64,000 nucleotides of DNA from an uncultured Acidimicrobiaceae bacterium (GTDB lineage Bacteria > Actinomycetota > Acidimicrobiia > Acidimicrobiales > SZUA-35). Of the stretch, positions 44,492 through 52,945 are shown one piece after another; position 1 is the stretch's first letter, and every line of letters starts with the position of its first letter. The DNA is taken from NCBI GenBank assembly GCA_947259095.1, contig CAMYLA010000021.1, positions 1 to 64,000 on the forward strand, read 5' to 3'. Below the pieces are notes generated by a model. The model saw only the letters and a program-made list of their open reading frames with translations. It was not told where the DNA came from and ran no database searches. Position numbers and translations under genes: made by a program.

Positions 44492-45010
44492 CTAGGGCCC
44501 TTCGCTGCGGATCCGCTCCACCTCGCTCATCGCCTCCTTGAGGCGATCGATCCACTCCGCCTGGTGCTGGCCGACCTGGTGGACGCACCACGCCAGGCCC
44601 TCCGATCGGCTCCGGACCACGCCGGAGTCGATCAAGGTGTCGAGAACCCGCCGCTGGTCGAACCTGAGGCGGGTCATGACCGGGACCGAGGCGGTGGTGA
44701 AACGGATCTCGACCGGCCCACACGACGCCACCCACGAAACGGTTCGCCCCCACCGGGCCTGGGCTGCTTCGGCGATCTTCATCCGCTGCAGCCTGGTCTC
44801 CTCCCGGAAGGCCGACAGGCGGGCCTCGGCCGCCACCTTCACCGCATCTTCGCCCTCCGGGGTAGCCGACGGGATTGCCACCGTGCCGAAGACCAGGATC
44901 TCGTCCCGGTCGGCCATGACCCGGACCGGCTCGGGAAACCAATCGTCTGGGACCCGGCCGGCGAACCAGGCCGCGGTCTCGATTTCGTCACAGGGAGGGC
45001 GGTTGCTCAT
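44492..45010 (-). CDS. Conserved hypothetical protein
   Basis: A 172-residue soluble protein that I cannot assign. An N-terminal WFAGRVPDDWFPEPVRVMADRD-like half with beta strands is followed by a central helix (about 70-95). The C-terminal region has the pattern WCVHQVGQHQAEWI and ends EVERIRSEGP, which looks helical. ATG 45010 has GGAG 8 nt upstream and is preferred over 45073. It is divergent from lon, with the two promoters overlapping. Confidence 0.7.
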   Translation of the reverse strand: MSNRPPCDEIETAAWFAGRVPDDWFPEPVRVMADRDEILVFGTVAIPSATPEGEDAVKVAAEARLSAFREETRLQRMKIAEAAQARWGRTVSWVASCGPVEIRFTTASVPVMTRLRFDQRRVLDTLIDSGVVRSRSEGLAWCVHQVGQHQAEWIDRLKEAMSEVERIRSEGP

Positions 45011-45122
45011 CTGATCGGCTCCTGGTGGTTCCCGGTCGGTTTCCGGGGTGAGGATCGGGCTACGGGTTTGCAAGTGTCAGGTCTCACCAAAGCAAGTGGG
45101 AATGCCAGGTGACTTGCTAGCG

Positions 45123-45161
45123 TTGAACCTACTACCGGAATTACATGTAATCAAGTAATTC
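45123..45161. promoter_or_regulatory. Overlapping divergent promoters and palindrome upstream of lon
   Basis: Plus strand: TTGAAC (45123-45128), 17 nt, TGTAAT (45146-45151) toward lon. Minus strand: TTGATT (45154-45149), 17 nt, TAGGTT (45131-45126) toward the hypothetical gene. A 12-bp perfect palindrome ATTACATGTAAT (45140-45151) covers the lon -10. A wider GAATTAC/GTAATTC dyad (45138-45161) encloses it. One bound regulator could control both genes. Confidence 0.65.
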
Positions 45162-45252
45162 TGCGCTGGAGCACTGGCTCCAGCCCCGTATCTCCGCTGA
45201 TCGAGGCGGTCTACGGGTTGCCCCCGACCCTCCCCGAGGAGATTCGTCACCC

Positions 45253-47697
45253 ATGCCCACCATCGATCTGCCCGAGTCCGAGCAACCGGAATCCAATTCG
45301 ACGCCACAACAACTGCCGGTCCTGCCCCTTCCCGACGGGGTCATCTTCCCTGACATGGTGGTCACGGTCACCATGCAGTCCCCCGAGGCACAGCAGATCC
45401 TGGCCTCGGTCCAGGACGGTCGGCTGCTACTCGTCCCCCGGGTCGACGGCGTCTACGCCCGGGTCGGCGTGATCGCAACCATCGAAGACCAGGACGCCCT
45501 GCCCGACGGTTCACCAACCGTCACCGTCCGGGCCCACACCAGGGCCAGGGTCGGGGCCGGGGTCGTCGGCGCCACCAACGGTCTGTGGGTCGACGTCCAC
45601 CCGATCGACGAGCCCCAACCCGATCGGGAGACCACCGAGCTCGCCACCAGCTATCGGGCCGCGGCCACCAACCTGCTGGAGCGGGTCGGCGGGCGCCGCA
45701 TGGCCGGCGTCATTCCCCCGATCGACGAGCCGGGAACCCTGGCAGACTCGATCGCCTACTGGCCGGACCTGTCCATCGAACAGCGGGTCGAGCTGCTCGA
45801 GGCCATCGACGTGAAGGTGCGCCTCGGGCTGGCAACGGAGTGGGTGAAGCAGGCACTGGCCGAGCTGGAAATCAGGGAGAAGATCCAGCGGGAGGTGTCG
45901 GACGATCTCGAGACCTCGCAGAAAGAGGCCATTCTCCGCCGCCAGATGGCGGCCATCCAGAACGAACTGGGCGAGGCCGGCGGCGACGCCATCGCCGAGT
46001 ATCGGGCCATGCTCGACCAACTGCGGGCGTCGGAGGTGGTGAACGACATCACGATCAAGGCGATCGAGAAAGAGGTCAACCGCCTCGAACGCACCGGCAA
46101 CGAGTCCATGGAGGGCAACTGGATCCGGACCTGGCTCGACACCGTGTTCGACATCCCGTGGACCGATCGCTCGGTGGAACGCCTGGACCTCACCGAGGCC
46201 CGCCGCATCCTCGACGCCGACCACACCGGGCTGGCCGAGGTGAAAGATCGACTGATCGAGTTCCTGGCCGTCCGCAAGCTCCGAAGCGATCGCAACATCA
46301 CCGACGAGGGCAAGAGCCGTCGCAGCGGAGCCATCCTGGCCCTGATCGGCCCACCCGGTGTCGGCAAGACCTCGCTGGGTGAGTCGGTGGCCCGATCCCT
46401 CGGCCGCGACTTCGTTCGACTGGCGTTGGGCGGTATCCGCGACGAGGCCGAGATCCGGGGCCATCGGCGGACCTACGTCGGGGCTCGACCGGGCCGGCTG
46501 GTGGCGGCCCTGACCGAGGCCGGGTCGATGAACCCGGTCATCCTGCTCGACGAGATCGACAAGGTCAGCGGCGGCTGGCAGGGCGACCCCTCGGCCGCCT
46601 TGCTGGAGGTGCTCGATCCGGCCCAGAACCACTCGTTCCGGGATCACTACCTGGAGTTCGAGCTCGACCTGTCCGATGTGGTGTTCGTCGCAACGGCGAA
46701 CGTGCTCGACACCATCCCCGGCCCGCTGCTGGACCGGCTGGAGCTGATCAACCTCGACGGCTACACCGAGGTCGAGAAGACCACGATCGCCCGCGACCAT
46801 CTCCTGCCCCGGTTGCTGGAGCGCAACGGGCTGCGGGCGAACGAGGTGTCGATCACCGATGACGCCCTGGCCGGCATCGCCTCCCGCTACACCCGGGAGG
46901 CCGGCGTGCGGCGGCTGGAGCGCCAGCTCGACAAGGCGATCCGCAAGACCGCAACCAGGATCGCAAGCCAAGCCCTCGACGAGCTCGGTTCGAAGGAACC
47001 GAACGAGGCCGCCGACACCGAGACCGATCGGGCCGAGGCGGGCCGACCCGAGGCGAACACGGAGACGGATCGGGCCGAGCCGACCATCGTCATCACCGAC
47101 GCCGATCTGGCCGACCTGTTGGGCAAGGCGATCCCCGAGGAGCAGGTGACCGATCGCATCGATCGGCCAGGCATCGCCACCGGTCTGGCGGTGACCGGCG
47201 CCGGCGGCGACGTGCTGTTCGTGGAGACCGCGCTGGTCGAGGGCGATGGCGAAACCATCCTCACCGGCCAACTGGGCGACGTGATGAAGGAGTCGGCATC
47301 GATCGTCCGCTCCCTGGTCAGCACCAAGAGCGAGACCCTGGGCTTCACCATGCCCGAGCGCAAACGACTGCATGTGCACTTCCCGGCCGGCGCGGTACCA
47401 AAGGACGGGCCATCGGCCGGCGTCACGATGACCACCGCCCTGGTCAGCCTGCTGAGCGGCCGCAAGGTCCGCTCCGATCTGGCGATGACCGGCGAGGTCA
47501 CCCTCCAGGGGCGGGTCCTGCCCATCGGCGGCGTGAAGCAGAAGGTGCTGGCCGCGCACCGGGCCGGCCTCACCACGGTGATCCTCCCAAAGGACAACGG
47601 CCAGGATCTCGACGACATCCCCGCCGAGGTGCGGGACCAGATGAACATCGAACTGGTGGCCGATGTCGATCAGGTTCTGGCCCTGGCGCTGACCTGA
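45253..47697 (+). CDS. lon: ATP-dependent Lon protease
   Basis: An 814-residue LonA: N-terminal substrate domain (about 18-215), coiled coil (215-310), AAA+ module with Walker A GPPGVGKT at 366-373 and Walker B VILLDEIDKV, and the Ser-Lys protease domain with Ser721 in PKDGPSAG and a Lys pair at 762/764 in GGVKQK. It degrades misfolded and regulatory proteins in the cytosol. A 35-residue acidic insert between AAA+ and protease contains a duplicated TETDRAE. GAGGAG lies upstream of the ATG. Confidence 0.96.
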   Translation: MPTIDLPESEQPESNSTPQQLPVLPLPDGVIFPDMVVTVTMQSPEAQQILASVQDGRLLLVPRVDGVYARVGVIATIEDQDALPDGSPTVTVRAHTRARVGAGVVGATNGLWVDVHPIDEPQPDRETTELATSYRAAATNLLERVGGRRMAGVIPPIDEPGTLADSIAYWPDLSIEQRVELLEAIDVKVRLGLATEWVKQALAELEIREKIQREVSDDLETSQKEAILRRQMAAIQNELGEAGGDAIAEYRAMLDQLRASEVVNDITIKAIEKEVNRLERTGNESMEGNWIRTWLDTVFDIPWTDRSVERLDLTEARRILDADHTGLAEVKDRLIEFLAVRKLRSDRNITDEGKSRRSGAILALIGPPGVGKTSLGESVARSLGRDFVRLALGGIRDEAEIRGHRRTYVGARPGRLVAALTEAGSMNPVILLDEIDKVSGGWQGDPSAALLEVLDPAQNHSFRDHYLEFELDLSDVVFVATANVLDTIPGPLLDRLELINLDGYTEVEKTTIARDHLLPRLLERNGLRANEVSITDDALAGIASRYTREAGVRRLERQLDKAIRKTATRIASQALDELGSKEPNEAADTETDRAEAGRPEANTETDRAEPTIVITDADLADLLGKAIPEEQVTDRIDRPGIATGLAVTGAGGDVLFVETALVEGDGETILTGQLGDVMKESASIVRSLVSTKSETLGFTMPERKRLHVHFPAGAVPKDGPSAGVTMTTALVSLLSGRKVRSDLAMTGEVTLQGRVLPIGGVKQKVLAAHRAGLTTVILPKDNGQDLDDIPAEVRDQMNIELVADVDQVLALALT

Positions 47698-47705
47698 CCG
47701 GCCCT

Positions 47706-47739
47706 GACAACAGTCCTGTGACAACAGTCCTGTGACAAC
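47706..47739. repeat. 14-bp direct repeat after lon
   Basis: GACAACAGTCCTGT occurs at 47706-47719 and 47720-47733, followed by a partial third copy. It leads into the terminator hairpin. Confidence 0.75.
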
Positions 47740-47771
47740 CGGTCTCTGCAACAGTCCGTTGCAGAGACCGG
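47739..47771 (+). terminator. Hairpin terminator after lon
   Basis: A perfect 14-bp stem (CCGGTCTCTGCAAC with GTTGCAGAGACCGG) around a 5-nt loop, 42 nt after the lon stop. A short TTTT follows 15 nt later. It is strong as a hairpin but lacks an immediate T-run. Confidence 0.7.
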
Positions 47772-47852
47772 TCAGGCTGTTGTAGTTTTCGGGGGCCGCA
47801 GACCGACAGGGCACCCGGTACCAGTCGCCGGCGGCCGGACAAGGACGACAAC

Positions 47853-49454
47853 ATGACCATCGACGAAGGGTCGCTCGCCCCCGACGATCCAGTGCCCGCA
47901 GGGTTCGACCCGGCCATGCTCGGCCCCGACGGCACCGGCCACCCCCGCCGGAACCTGATCCTGGTGATCATGTGCCTGTGCCTGGTGCTGATCGTCGCCG
48001 CCGTGAGTTCGCTCAACGTGGCCATTCCCACCATCGTTCGTGAGCTGGATCCCAGCAGCACCGAGCAGTTGTGGATCGTTGCCTCCTACGCCCTGGTGTT
48101 CGCCGGTCTGCTCCTGCTGTGCGGGGCCCTCGGCGATCGCTACGGTCGCAAGAATGCCTTGATGGTGGGGCTCGTCATCTTCGGCGGGGCTTCGAGCCTG
48201 GCCGCCTATGCCGACGACGCCACCCAGCTCATCACCTACCGCTCGATCATGGGTATCGGGGCGGCGCTGATCATGCCGGCAACCCTGTCGACACTCACCG
48301 TGGTGTTCGCCCCCCGCGATCGGGCCAAGGCCATTGCGGTCTGGGCCGGCTTCGCCGGTGCCGGCGGAGCCATCGGGCCGGTGGCCAGTGGACTGTTGCT
48401 CGAGTGGTTCTGGTGGGGTTCGGTGTTCTTCATCACCGTGCCGATCGCCGCCGCAGCCCTGGTGGCCATCATCGCCGTCGTGCCGAACTCGGCCGACAGC
48501 GCCAAGCACCGCCTCGACTACGTCGGCGCGGTGCTGTCGGTGATCGCACTGGTCGGGTTCGTGTTCGCCATCATCGAGGGACCGGAGATCGGCTGGCTCG
48601 ATCCCATCACCGTCGGGGCGTTCATGATGTCGGTCATCGCAGCGTTGGTGTACATCCGCTGGGAGCGAAGGGTCGAACACCCCCTCCTCGACCCGGAGTA
48701 CTTCCGCATTCCCAGCTTCGGGCTTGGCAGCCTGACCATCACCGTGGCGTTCATGGCGATGTTCGGGATGTTCTTCCTGTTGACCCTGTACATGCAGTTC
48801 GTGCTCGGCTATTCGGCGCTCGGTGCGGCGGTGCGGCTGCTGCCGTTCTCGGTGGTGATGATCGCCCTCGCCCCCCGGAGCCCGCTTTTCATCGCCAAGT
48901 TCGGGGTGGCCAGGGTGGTGTCGCTTGGGTTCCTCATCCAATCGATCGGTTTCGCCCTGGCGATGTTGCTCGACGTCGACAGCGGCTACCCGCTGTTGCT
49001 GGCCGCCGTCGTGCCGATGGCGGCCGGGATGGCACTGCTCATGCCACCGACGACCAACGCCATCGTCAGCTCCCTACCCCAGGACAAGGCCGGGGTCGCC
49101 TCGGCGGTCAACGACACCACCCGGGAGGTCGGCGGCGCGGTGGGTATCGCCCTGCTCGGCACCCTGGTGACCGTCAACTACCAGCGTGCCATGGACGACG
49201 TCACCAGCGGCCTGCCCCCCGAGGTGGCGGAGCTGGCCGGCGACTCGATCGGTGGGGCCTCGCTGGCCGCCGGCGGCCTGGACCCGAGCGTGGCGGGGCC
49301 GCTGGTCGACGCGGCGAACGCCGCCTTCGTCGACGGCACCAGGCTGGCGTTCGGCGTCGCCGCCGCCCTCGGCCTGACCATGTCGGTGATCATCGGCCGC
49401 TACTACCCCCGGGATCGGGCCGACCGGGCGGCAACGGAGCCGGCCGTTCGATGA
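47853..49454 (+). CDS. MFS exporter, DHA2 (14-helix) family
   Basis: A 533-residue major facilitator with about 14 hydrophobic segments. Motif A is GALGDRYGRKNALM, motif C-like GAIGPVASGLLLEWF, and SSLNVAIPTIVREL starts helix 1, as in EmrB/QacA-type drug exporters. Proton-driven efflux is expected; the substrate is unknown. AAGGA precedes the ATG. Its stop overlaps the start of a TetR-family gene, its likely repressor. Confidence 0.9.
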   Translation: MTIDEGSLAPDDPVPAGFDPAMLGPDGTGHPRRNLILVIMCLCLVLIVAAVSSLNVAIPTIVRELDPSSTEQLWIVASYALVFAGLLLLCGALGDRYGRKNALMVGLVIFGGASSLAAYADDATQLITYRSIMGIGAALIMPATLSTLTVVFAPRDRAKAIAVWAGFAGAGGAIGPVASGLLLEWFWWGSVFFITVPIAAAALVAIIAVVPNSADSAKHRLDYVGAVLSVIALVGFVFAIIEGPEIGWLDPITVGAFMMSVIAALVYIRWERRVEHPLLDPEYFRIPSFGLGSLTITVAFMAMFGMFFLLTLYMQFVLGYSALGAAVRLLPFSVVMIALAPRSPLFIAKFGVARVVSLGFLIQSIGFALAMLLDVDSGYPLLLAAVVPMAAGMALLMPPTTNAIVSSLPQDKAGVASAVNDTTREVGGAVGIALLGTLVTVNYQRAMDDVTSGLPPEVAELAGDSIGGASLAAGGLDPSVAGPLVDAANAAFVDGTRLAFGVAAALGLTMSVIIGRYYPRDRADRAATEPAVR

Positions 49455-50101
49455 CCGACACCCCGGTCCGTTCCGGTGCCGACAACGACGTCGACCCCCG
49501 GATCGCCAGGACCCGCGAGGTGGTGCTGGCGGCCACGATGTGGGAGCTGGCGGAGGTGGGCTTCGAACGGGTGTCCATCGATGCGGTGGCGGAGCGAAGC
49601 GGCGTCGCCCGCAGCACGATCTACCGCAATTGGGACGCTCGATCCACCCTGCTGGCCGTGGCGTTCCGCAGGCTCCACGCCTGCGGGCCGAAACGTCCGG
49701 CGCCCGGCGCCACCTTGACCCAGGATCTGGAGCGGCTCGGCCGCATGCTCATCGAGCGGCTCGGCTCCGACGAGTGGAGCCGCACGGTGCCCTCGCTCAT
49801 CAGCGCCGCGGTCCACGACCCGCCGATGCGAGCGCTGCTGGCCACCTTCAGCGATGAGCGGGCGGAGGAGGCGGGCCAGATCCTGCGACGGGCCCTGGCC
49901 CGGGAGGAGATCGCCCTCCCCGATGATCTCGACGGTCGGGCGCTCGATGAGGTGCTCGAGCGTTTTGTCGCCCCTTTTTTCTTCCGGCGGCTGGTCTCCC
50001 AGCGTCCGCTCGACGAGGCGTTCCTCCGAGCCCAGGTCGAGGCGGCCGTCGCCGATTCGACGGGGCCCGGGTCGAAGGGCGGTTCGCCCGGTCCGGGCTG
50101 A
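49451..50101 (+). CDS. TetR-family transcriptional regulator
   Basis: A 216-residue TetR-type regulator with helix-turn-helix FERVSIDAVAERSGVARSTIYRNW (residues about 32-55) and a ligand-binding C-terminal domain of the TetR_C_11 type. ATGA coupling to the exporter suggests it controls that gene and itself. No clear operator palindrome was seen upstream of the exporter. Confidence 0.9.
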   Translation: MTDTPVRSGADNDVDPRIARTREVVLAATMWELAEVGFERVSIDAVAERSGVARSTIYRNWDARSTLLAVAFRRLHACGPKRPAPGATLTQDLERLGRMLIERLGSDEWSRTVPSLISAAVHDPPMRALLATFSDERAEEAGQILRRALAREEIALPDDLDGRALDEVLERFVAPFFFRRLVSQRPLDEAFLRAQVEAAVADSTGPGSKGGSPGPG

Positions 50102-50246
50102 GGTCGTCGGTAGAAAGGCCCACCCGGTTCGGTCGAGGAAAATCGCCGTAGGACTTCGACTGGCACCCGGTCAGCGGCAATACTGGAGCCTCTTCCGTCC
50201 GCATTTCCTGGCGGCGGATCCATTCGGCAATCAGGAGCGTTCGTTC

Positions 50247-52535
50247 ATGACAGCAGTGCAGGGCTCGATTCTCGGCAACTCGGTTCTCCGGCGGGAAGAT
50301 CCGACGTTGCTCACCGGCAGCGATGAGTACTACGACGACATGACCGTCACCGGTGTCGGCTATGTCTTCTTCGTCCGGTCCCCCTATGCGCACGCCACCC
50401 TCGGCAACATCGACACCGCAGATGCCGAATCGATGCCGGGCGTTGTCGGCGTCTACACCGCCGACAACCTGGAGATCGCCGACTTCCAGGGTTTCCCGAT
50501 GTTCCCCGCGGAGTTCAATCGACCGGTCCTGGCCAAGGGTAAGGTCCGCCTGGTCGGTGACATCGTCGCCGCCGTGGTGGCCGAGACCAGGGAACAGGCG
50601 GCAGATGCCGCCGAGACGGTCGTCGTCGATTACGACCCGCTGCCGGTGGTGACCGACATGGAGGCCGCCCTGGCCGACGACGCCCCGATCCTGTTCGAGG
50701 CCCACGGTTCCAACATGGTGTTCGAGACCGCCATCGGTGCGGACGAGGACCCGCTGGAGGGTGCGGAACGGGTGGTCGAGGGTCGCATCGTCAGCCAGCG
50801 GTTGGCCGGCGTCCCGATGGAGCCGAACGGTTGCCTGTCGATCCCCGAGGGTGATCACATGACGGTCTGGATCCCCAGCCAGAATCCGGTTGCGGTTCGC
50901 GACGCAATCGTGGGCCAGCTCGGCCTCGATCCGGCCAAGGTTCGGGTCGCAGCCCCCACCGTGGGCGGAGGTTTCGGCCCCAAGGCCGGCCCGTACCCCG
51001 AGCACTTCCTCACCACCAAACTGGCCCAGGAGCTCAACCGGCCCATCAAGTGGACCGAGGAGCGGTCGGAAAACATGCTGTCGCTGGTGCACGGCCGGGC
51101 CATGGTGCTCTACGCCAAGCTGGGCCTGACCAACGACGGCACGATCACCGGTCTGGATGTCGACGTCGTGGCCGACGGCGGTGCCTACCCCGGTATCGGC
51201 GCCTTCCTCACCATGTTCACCCAGACCATGATCCAGGGTGTCTACCAGATACCCAAGATTCGTTACCACGCTCGCTCGGCGGTGACCAACACCACCACCA
51301 CCGGCGCCTACCGCGGCGCCGGCCGGCCGGAGGCCACCCAGATGCTGGAGCGGATCGTCGACATCGCAGCCGACGAGCTCGGCATGGATCCGGCCGAGAT
51401 CCGCCGGAAGAACTTCCTCCAACCGGATGCGTTCCCCCTCACCACCCACGGCGGCGCCAACTACGACTGCGGCGAGTACGAGAAGGCCCTCGACGCCGCC
51501 TTGGAAGCGGCCGACTACCAGGGCCTGCTGGCCCAGCAGGCCGAACGTCGGGCCTCCGGCGACTCCAAGCAGCTCGGCATCGGCGTCTCCACCTACGTCG
51601 AGGTGACGGCCCCGGCCGGGCTCCACGTCGAGTACGGCGCAGTCGAGGTCAACGAGGACGGCACCGTCTCGGCCCGGGTCGGCACCAGCGCCCACGGCCA
51701 AGGCCACGAGACCGCCTTCTCGATGATCGTGTCCGACATGCTCGGCGTTTCGATGGACGACGTCATCCTGATCCAGTCCGACACCGACGAGATTCCCCGA
51801 GGCGCAGGCACCATGGGCTCCCGGTCGTTGCAGACCGCCGGCTCGGCGGTGCACGTCGCCTCGGAGACCGTGCTCGGCAAGGCCAAGAAGTTGGCAGCCC
51901 ACATGCTGGAGGCCAGCGAGTCCGACATCGTCACCGCCGAAGGCGGCCTCCAGGTGGCCGGTGTGCCAACGTCGAACGTGAGCTGGGCCGACCTGGCCAA
52001 GGCGGCAAACGACGACTCGAAGCGCCCGGCGGACATGGAGCCCGGCCTGGCCCACGAGCTCGACTTCGACGGGACCGATGCCACGTTCCCGTTCGGAGCC
52101 CACGTCTCGCTGGTCGAGGTCGACACCGAAACCGGTGAGGTCGAGATGTTGCGCCACGTCGCGGTCGACGATTGTGGCAAGATCCTCAACCCGCTGCTGG
52201 TCACCGGCCAACAGCACGGCGGCATCGCCCAGGGGGCGGCCCAGGCGCTGTACGAGATCGTGCAGTACGACGAGGACGGCAACCCGGTCACCAGCAACCT
52301 GATGGACTACGCCATTCCGTCGGCCGCCGAGTTGCCTTCGTTCGAGACCTCGAACACCGAGACCCCCAGCCCCCGCAATCCGCTGGGCGCCAAGGGCATC
52401 GGTGAGTCGGGAACCATCGGCTCGACCCCCGCCATTCACAATGCGGTGATCGATGCGGTGTCCCACCTCGGCATCCGTCACATCGACATGCCGTTGAGCA
52501 GCCAAACCGTTTGGCAGGCCATCCAGGACGCCTGA
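50247..52535 (+). CDS. Molybdenum hydroxylase large subunit (xanthine dehydrogenase/CoxL family)
   Basis: A 762-residue molybdopterin-binding subunit. It has the aldehyde-oxidase a/b-hammerhead N-terminus (LTGSDEYYDD), VGGGFGPKAG, TGAYRGAGRPEATQML and the catalytic Glu in GAKGIGESGT. The AYRGAGR loop is of the form II/aldehyde-oxidase type, not the AYxCSFR of true aerobic CO dehydrogenase. Genes for the FAD and 2Fe-2S subunits are not adjacent on either side, which is unusual. AGGAG precedes ATG 50247. Substrate unknown. Confidence 0.88.
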   Translation: MTAVQGSILGNSVLRREDPTLLTGSDEYYDDMTVTGVGYVFFVRSPYAHATLGNIDTADAESMPGVVGVYTADNLEIADFQGFPMFPAEFNRPVLAKGKVRLVGDIVAAVVAETREQAADAAETVVVDYDPLPVVTDMEAALADDAPILFEAHGSNMVFETAIGADEDPLEGAERVVEGRIVSQRLAGVPMEPNGCLSIPEGDHMTVWIPSQNPVAVRDAIVGQLGLDPAKVRVAAPTVGGGFGPKAGPYPEHFLTTKLAQELNRPIKWTEERSENMLSLVHGRAMVLYAKLGLTNDGTITGLDVDVVADGGAYPGIGAFLTMFTQTMIQGVYQIPKIRYHARSAVTNTTTTGAYRGAGRPEATQMLERIVDIAADELGMDPAEIRRKNFLQPDAFPLTTHGGANYDCGEYEKALDAALEAADYQGLLAQQAERRASGDSKQLGIGVSTYVEVTAPAGLHVEYGAVEVNEDGTVSARVGTSAHGQGHETAFSMIVSDMLGVSMDDVILIQSDTDEIPRGAGTMGSRSLQTAGSAVHVASETVLGKAKKLAAHMLEASESDIVTAEGGLQVAGVPTSNVSWADLAKAANDDSKRPADMEPGLAHELDFDGTDATFPFGAHVSLVEVDTETGEVEMLRHVAVDDCGKILNPLLVTGQQHGGIAQGAAQALYEIVQYDEDGNPVTSNLMDYAIPSAAELPSFETSNTETPSPRNPLGAKGIGESGTIGSTPAIHNAVIDAVSHLGIRHIDMPLSSQTVWQAIQDA

Positions 52536-52945
52536 CCGGCCGGGACGAGAATGGGCCGAAGGGCCCAGGACCTCCCCGTCACCCCAGTTGATGGTCCGGC
52601 TGGGCCGATCGGCCCAGAGGTGAGCCACCCGACCCACTGATCGGGCCAACCGAACCACAATCGAGTTCGAGTCGAGGGCCGAAGCGACATGATCGCTTCG
52701 GTCTTCGGCTTTTTCGGGTTCCCAACGACCTGCCTCCTGGTGACCGTGCCCAGTCGGCGGATGGTCCGGTCGACCCGGTGGCGGTGGTCGAACCGGCACG
52801 GTCCCCGCGGTGACGACCGCTCATGGAGCCCTGCGGCGGCGCTCTCCACACTTGGCCACAAGAGCAGGAAAGCGAACCATCGCTTCGCCGGTCGGAGGTC
52901 CGAGATGTGGATCTCAACCACCGGATGGGCCACATGAGATGAGAG
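52536..52945. other. 410-bp intergenic region between coxL-like gene and exopolysaccharide locus
   Basis: It contains an 18-nt perfect palindrome CTGGGCCGATCGGCCCAG (52600-52617), an intrinsic terminator (52678-52714) and a second hairpin AAGCGA-ACCA-TCGCTT (52870-52885) sharing the arms of the terminator stem. Short open frames here have no coding character. It separates two transcription units. Confidence 0.6.
52678..52714 (+). terminator. Intrinsic terminator
   Basis: The 9-bp stem CCGAAGCGA/TCGCTTCGG is nested with an alternative GCCGAAG/CTTCGGC stem that ends directly at TTTTT (52710-52714). It ends the coxL-like transcript before the exopolysaccharide genes. Confidence 0.85.

Noticed and set aside
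47706-47771. Small RNA gene after lon
   Set aside because: Repeats and hairpin follow the stop codon closely and fit a terminator; no separate promoter is visible.
45511-47814. 767-codon open frame antisense to lon
   Set aside because: Third-position GC bias opens the complementary frame of a real gene. It has no ribosome site, no domain and a His/Gln/Arg-rich composition.
50247-52535. Aerobic carbon monoxide dehydrogenase (form I coxL)
   Set aside because: The active-site loop reads AYRGAGR, not the AYxCSFR of true CO dehydrogenase, and coxM and coxS are absent.
49848-52799. 983-codon open frame antisense to the molybdenum hydroxylase
   Set aside because: Complementary shadow of the large-subunit gene; composition and lack of motifs are not protein-like.
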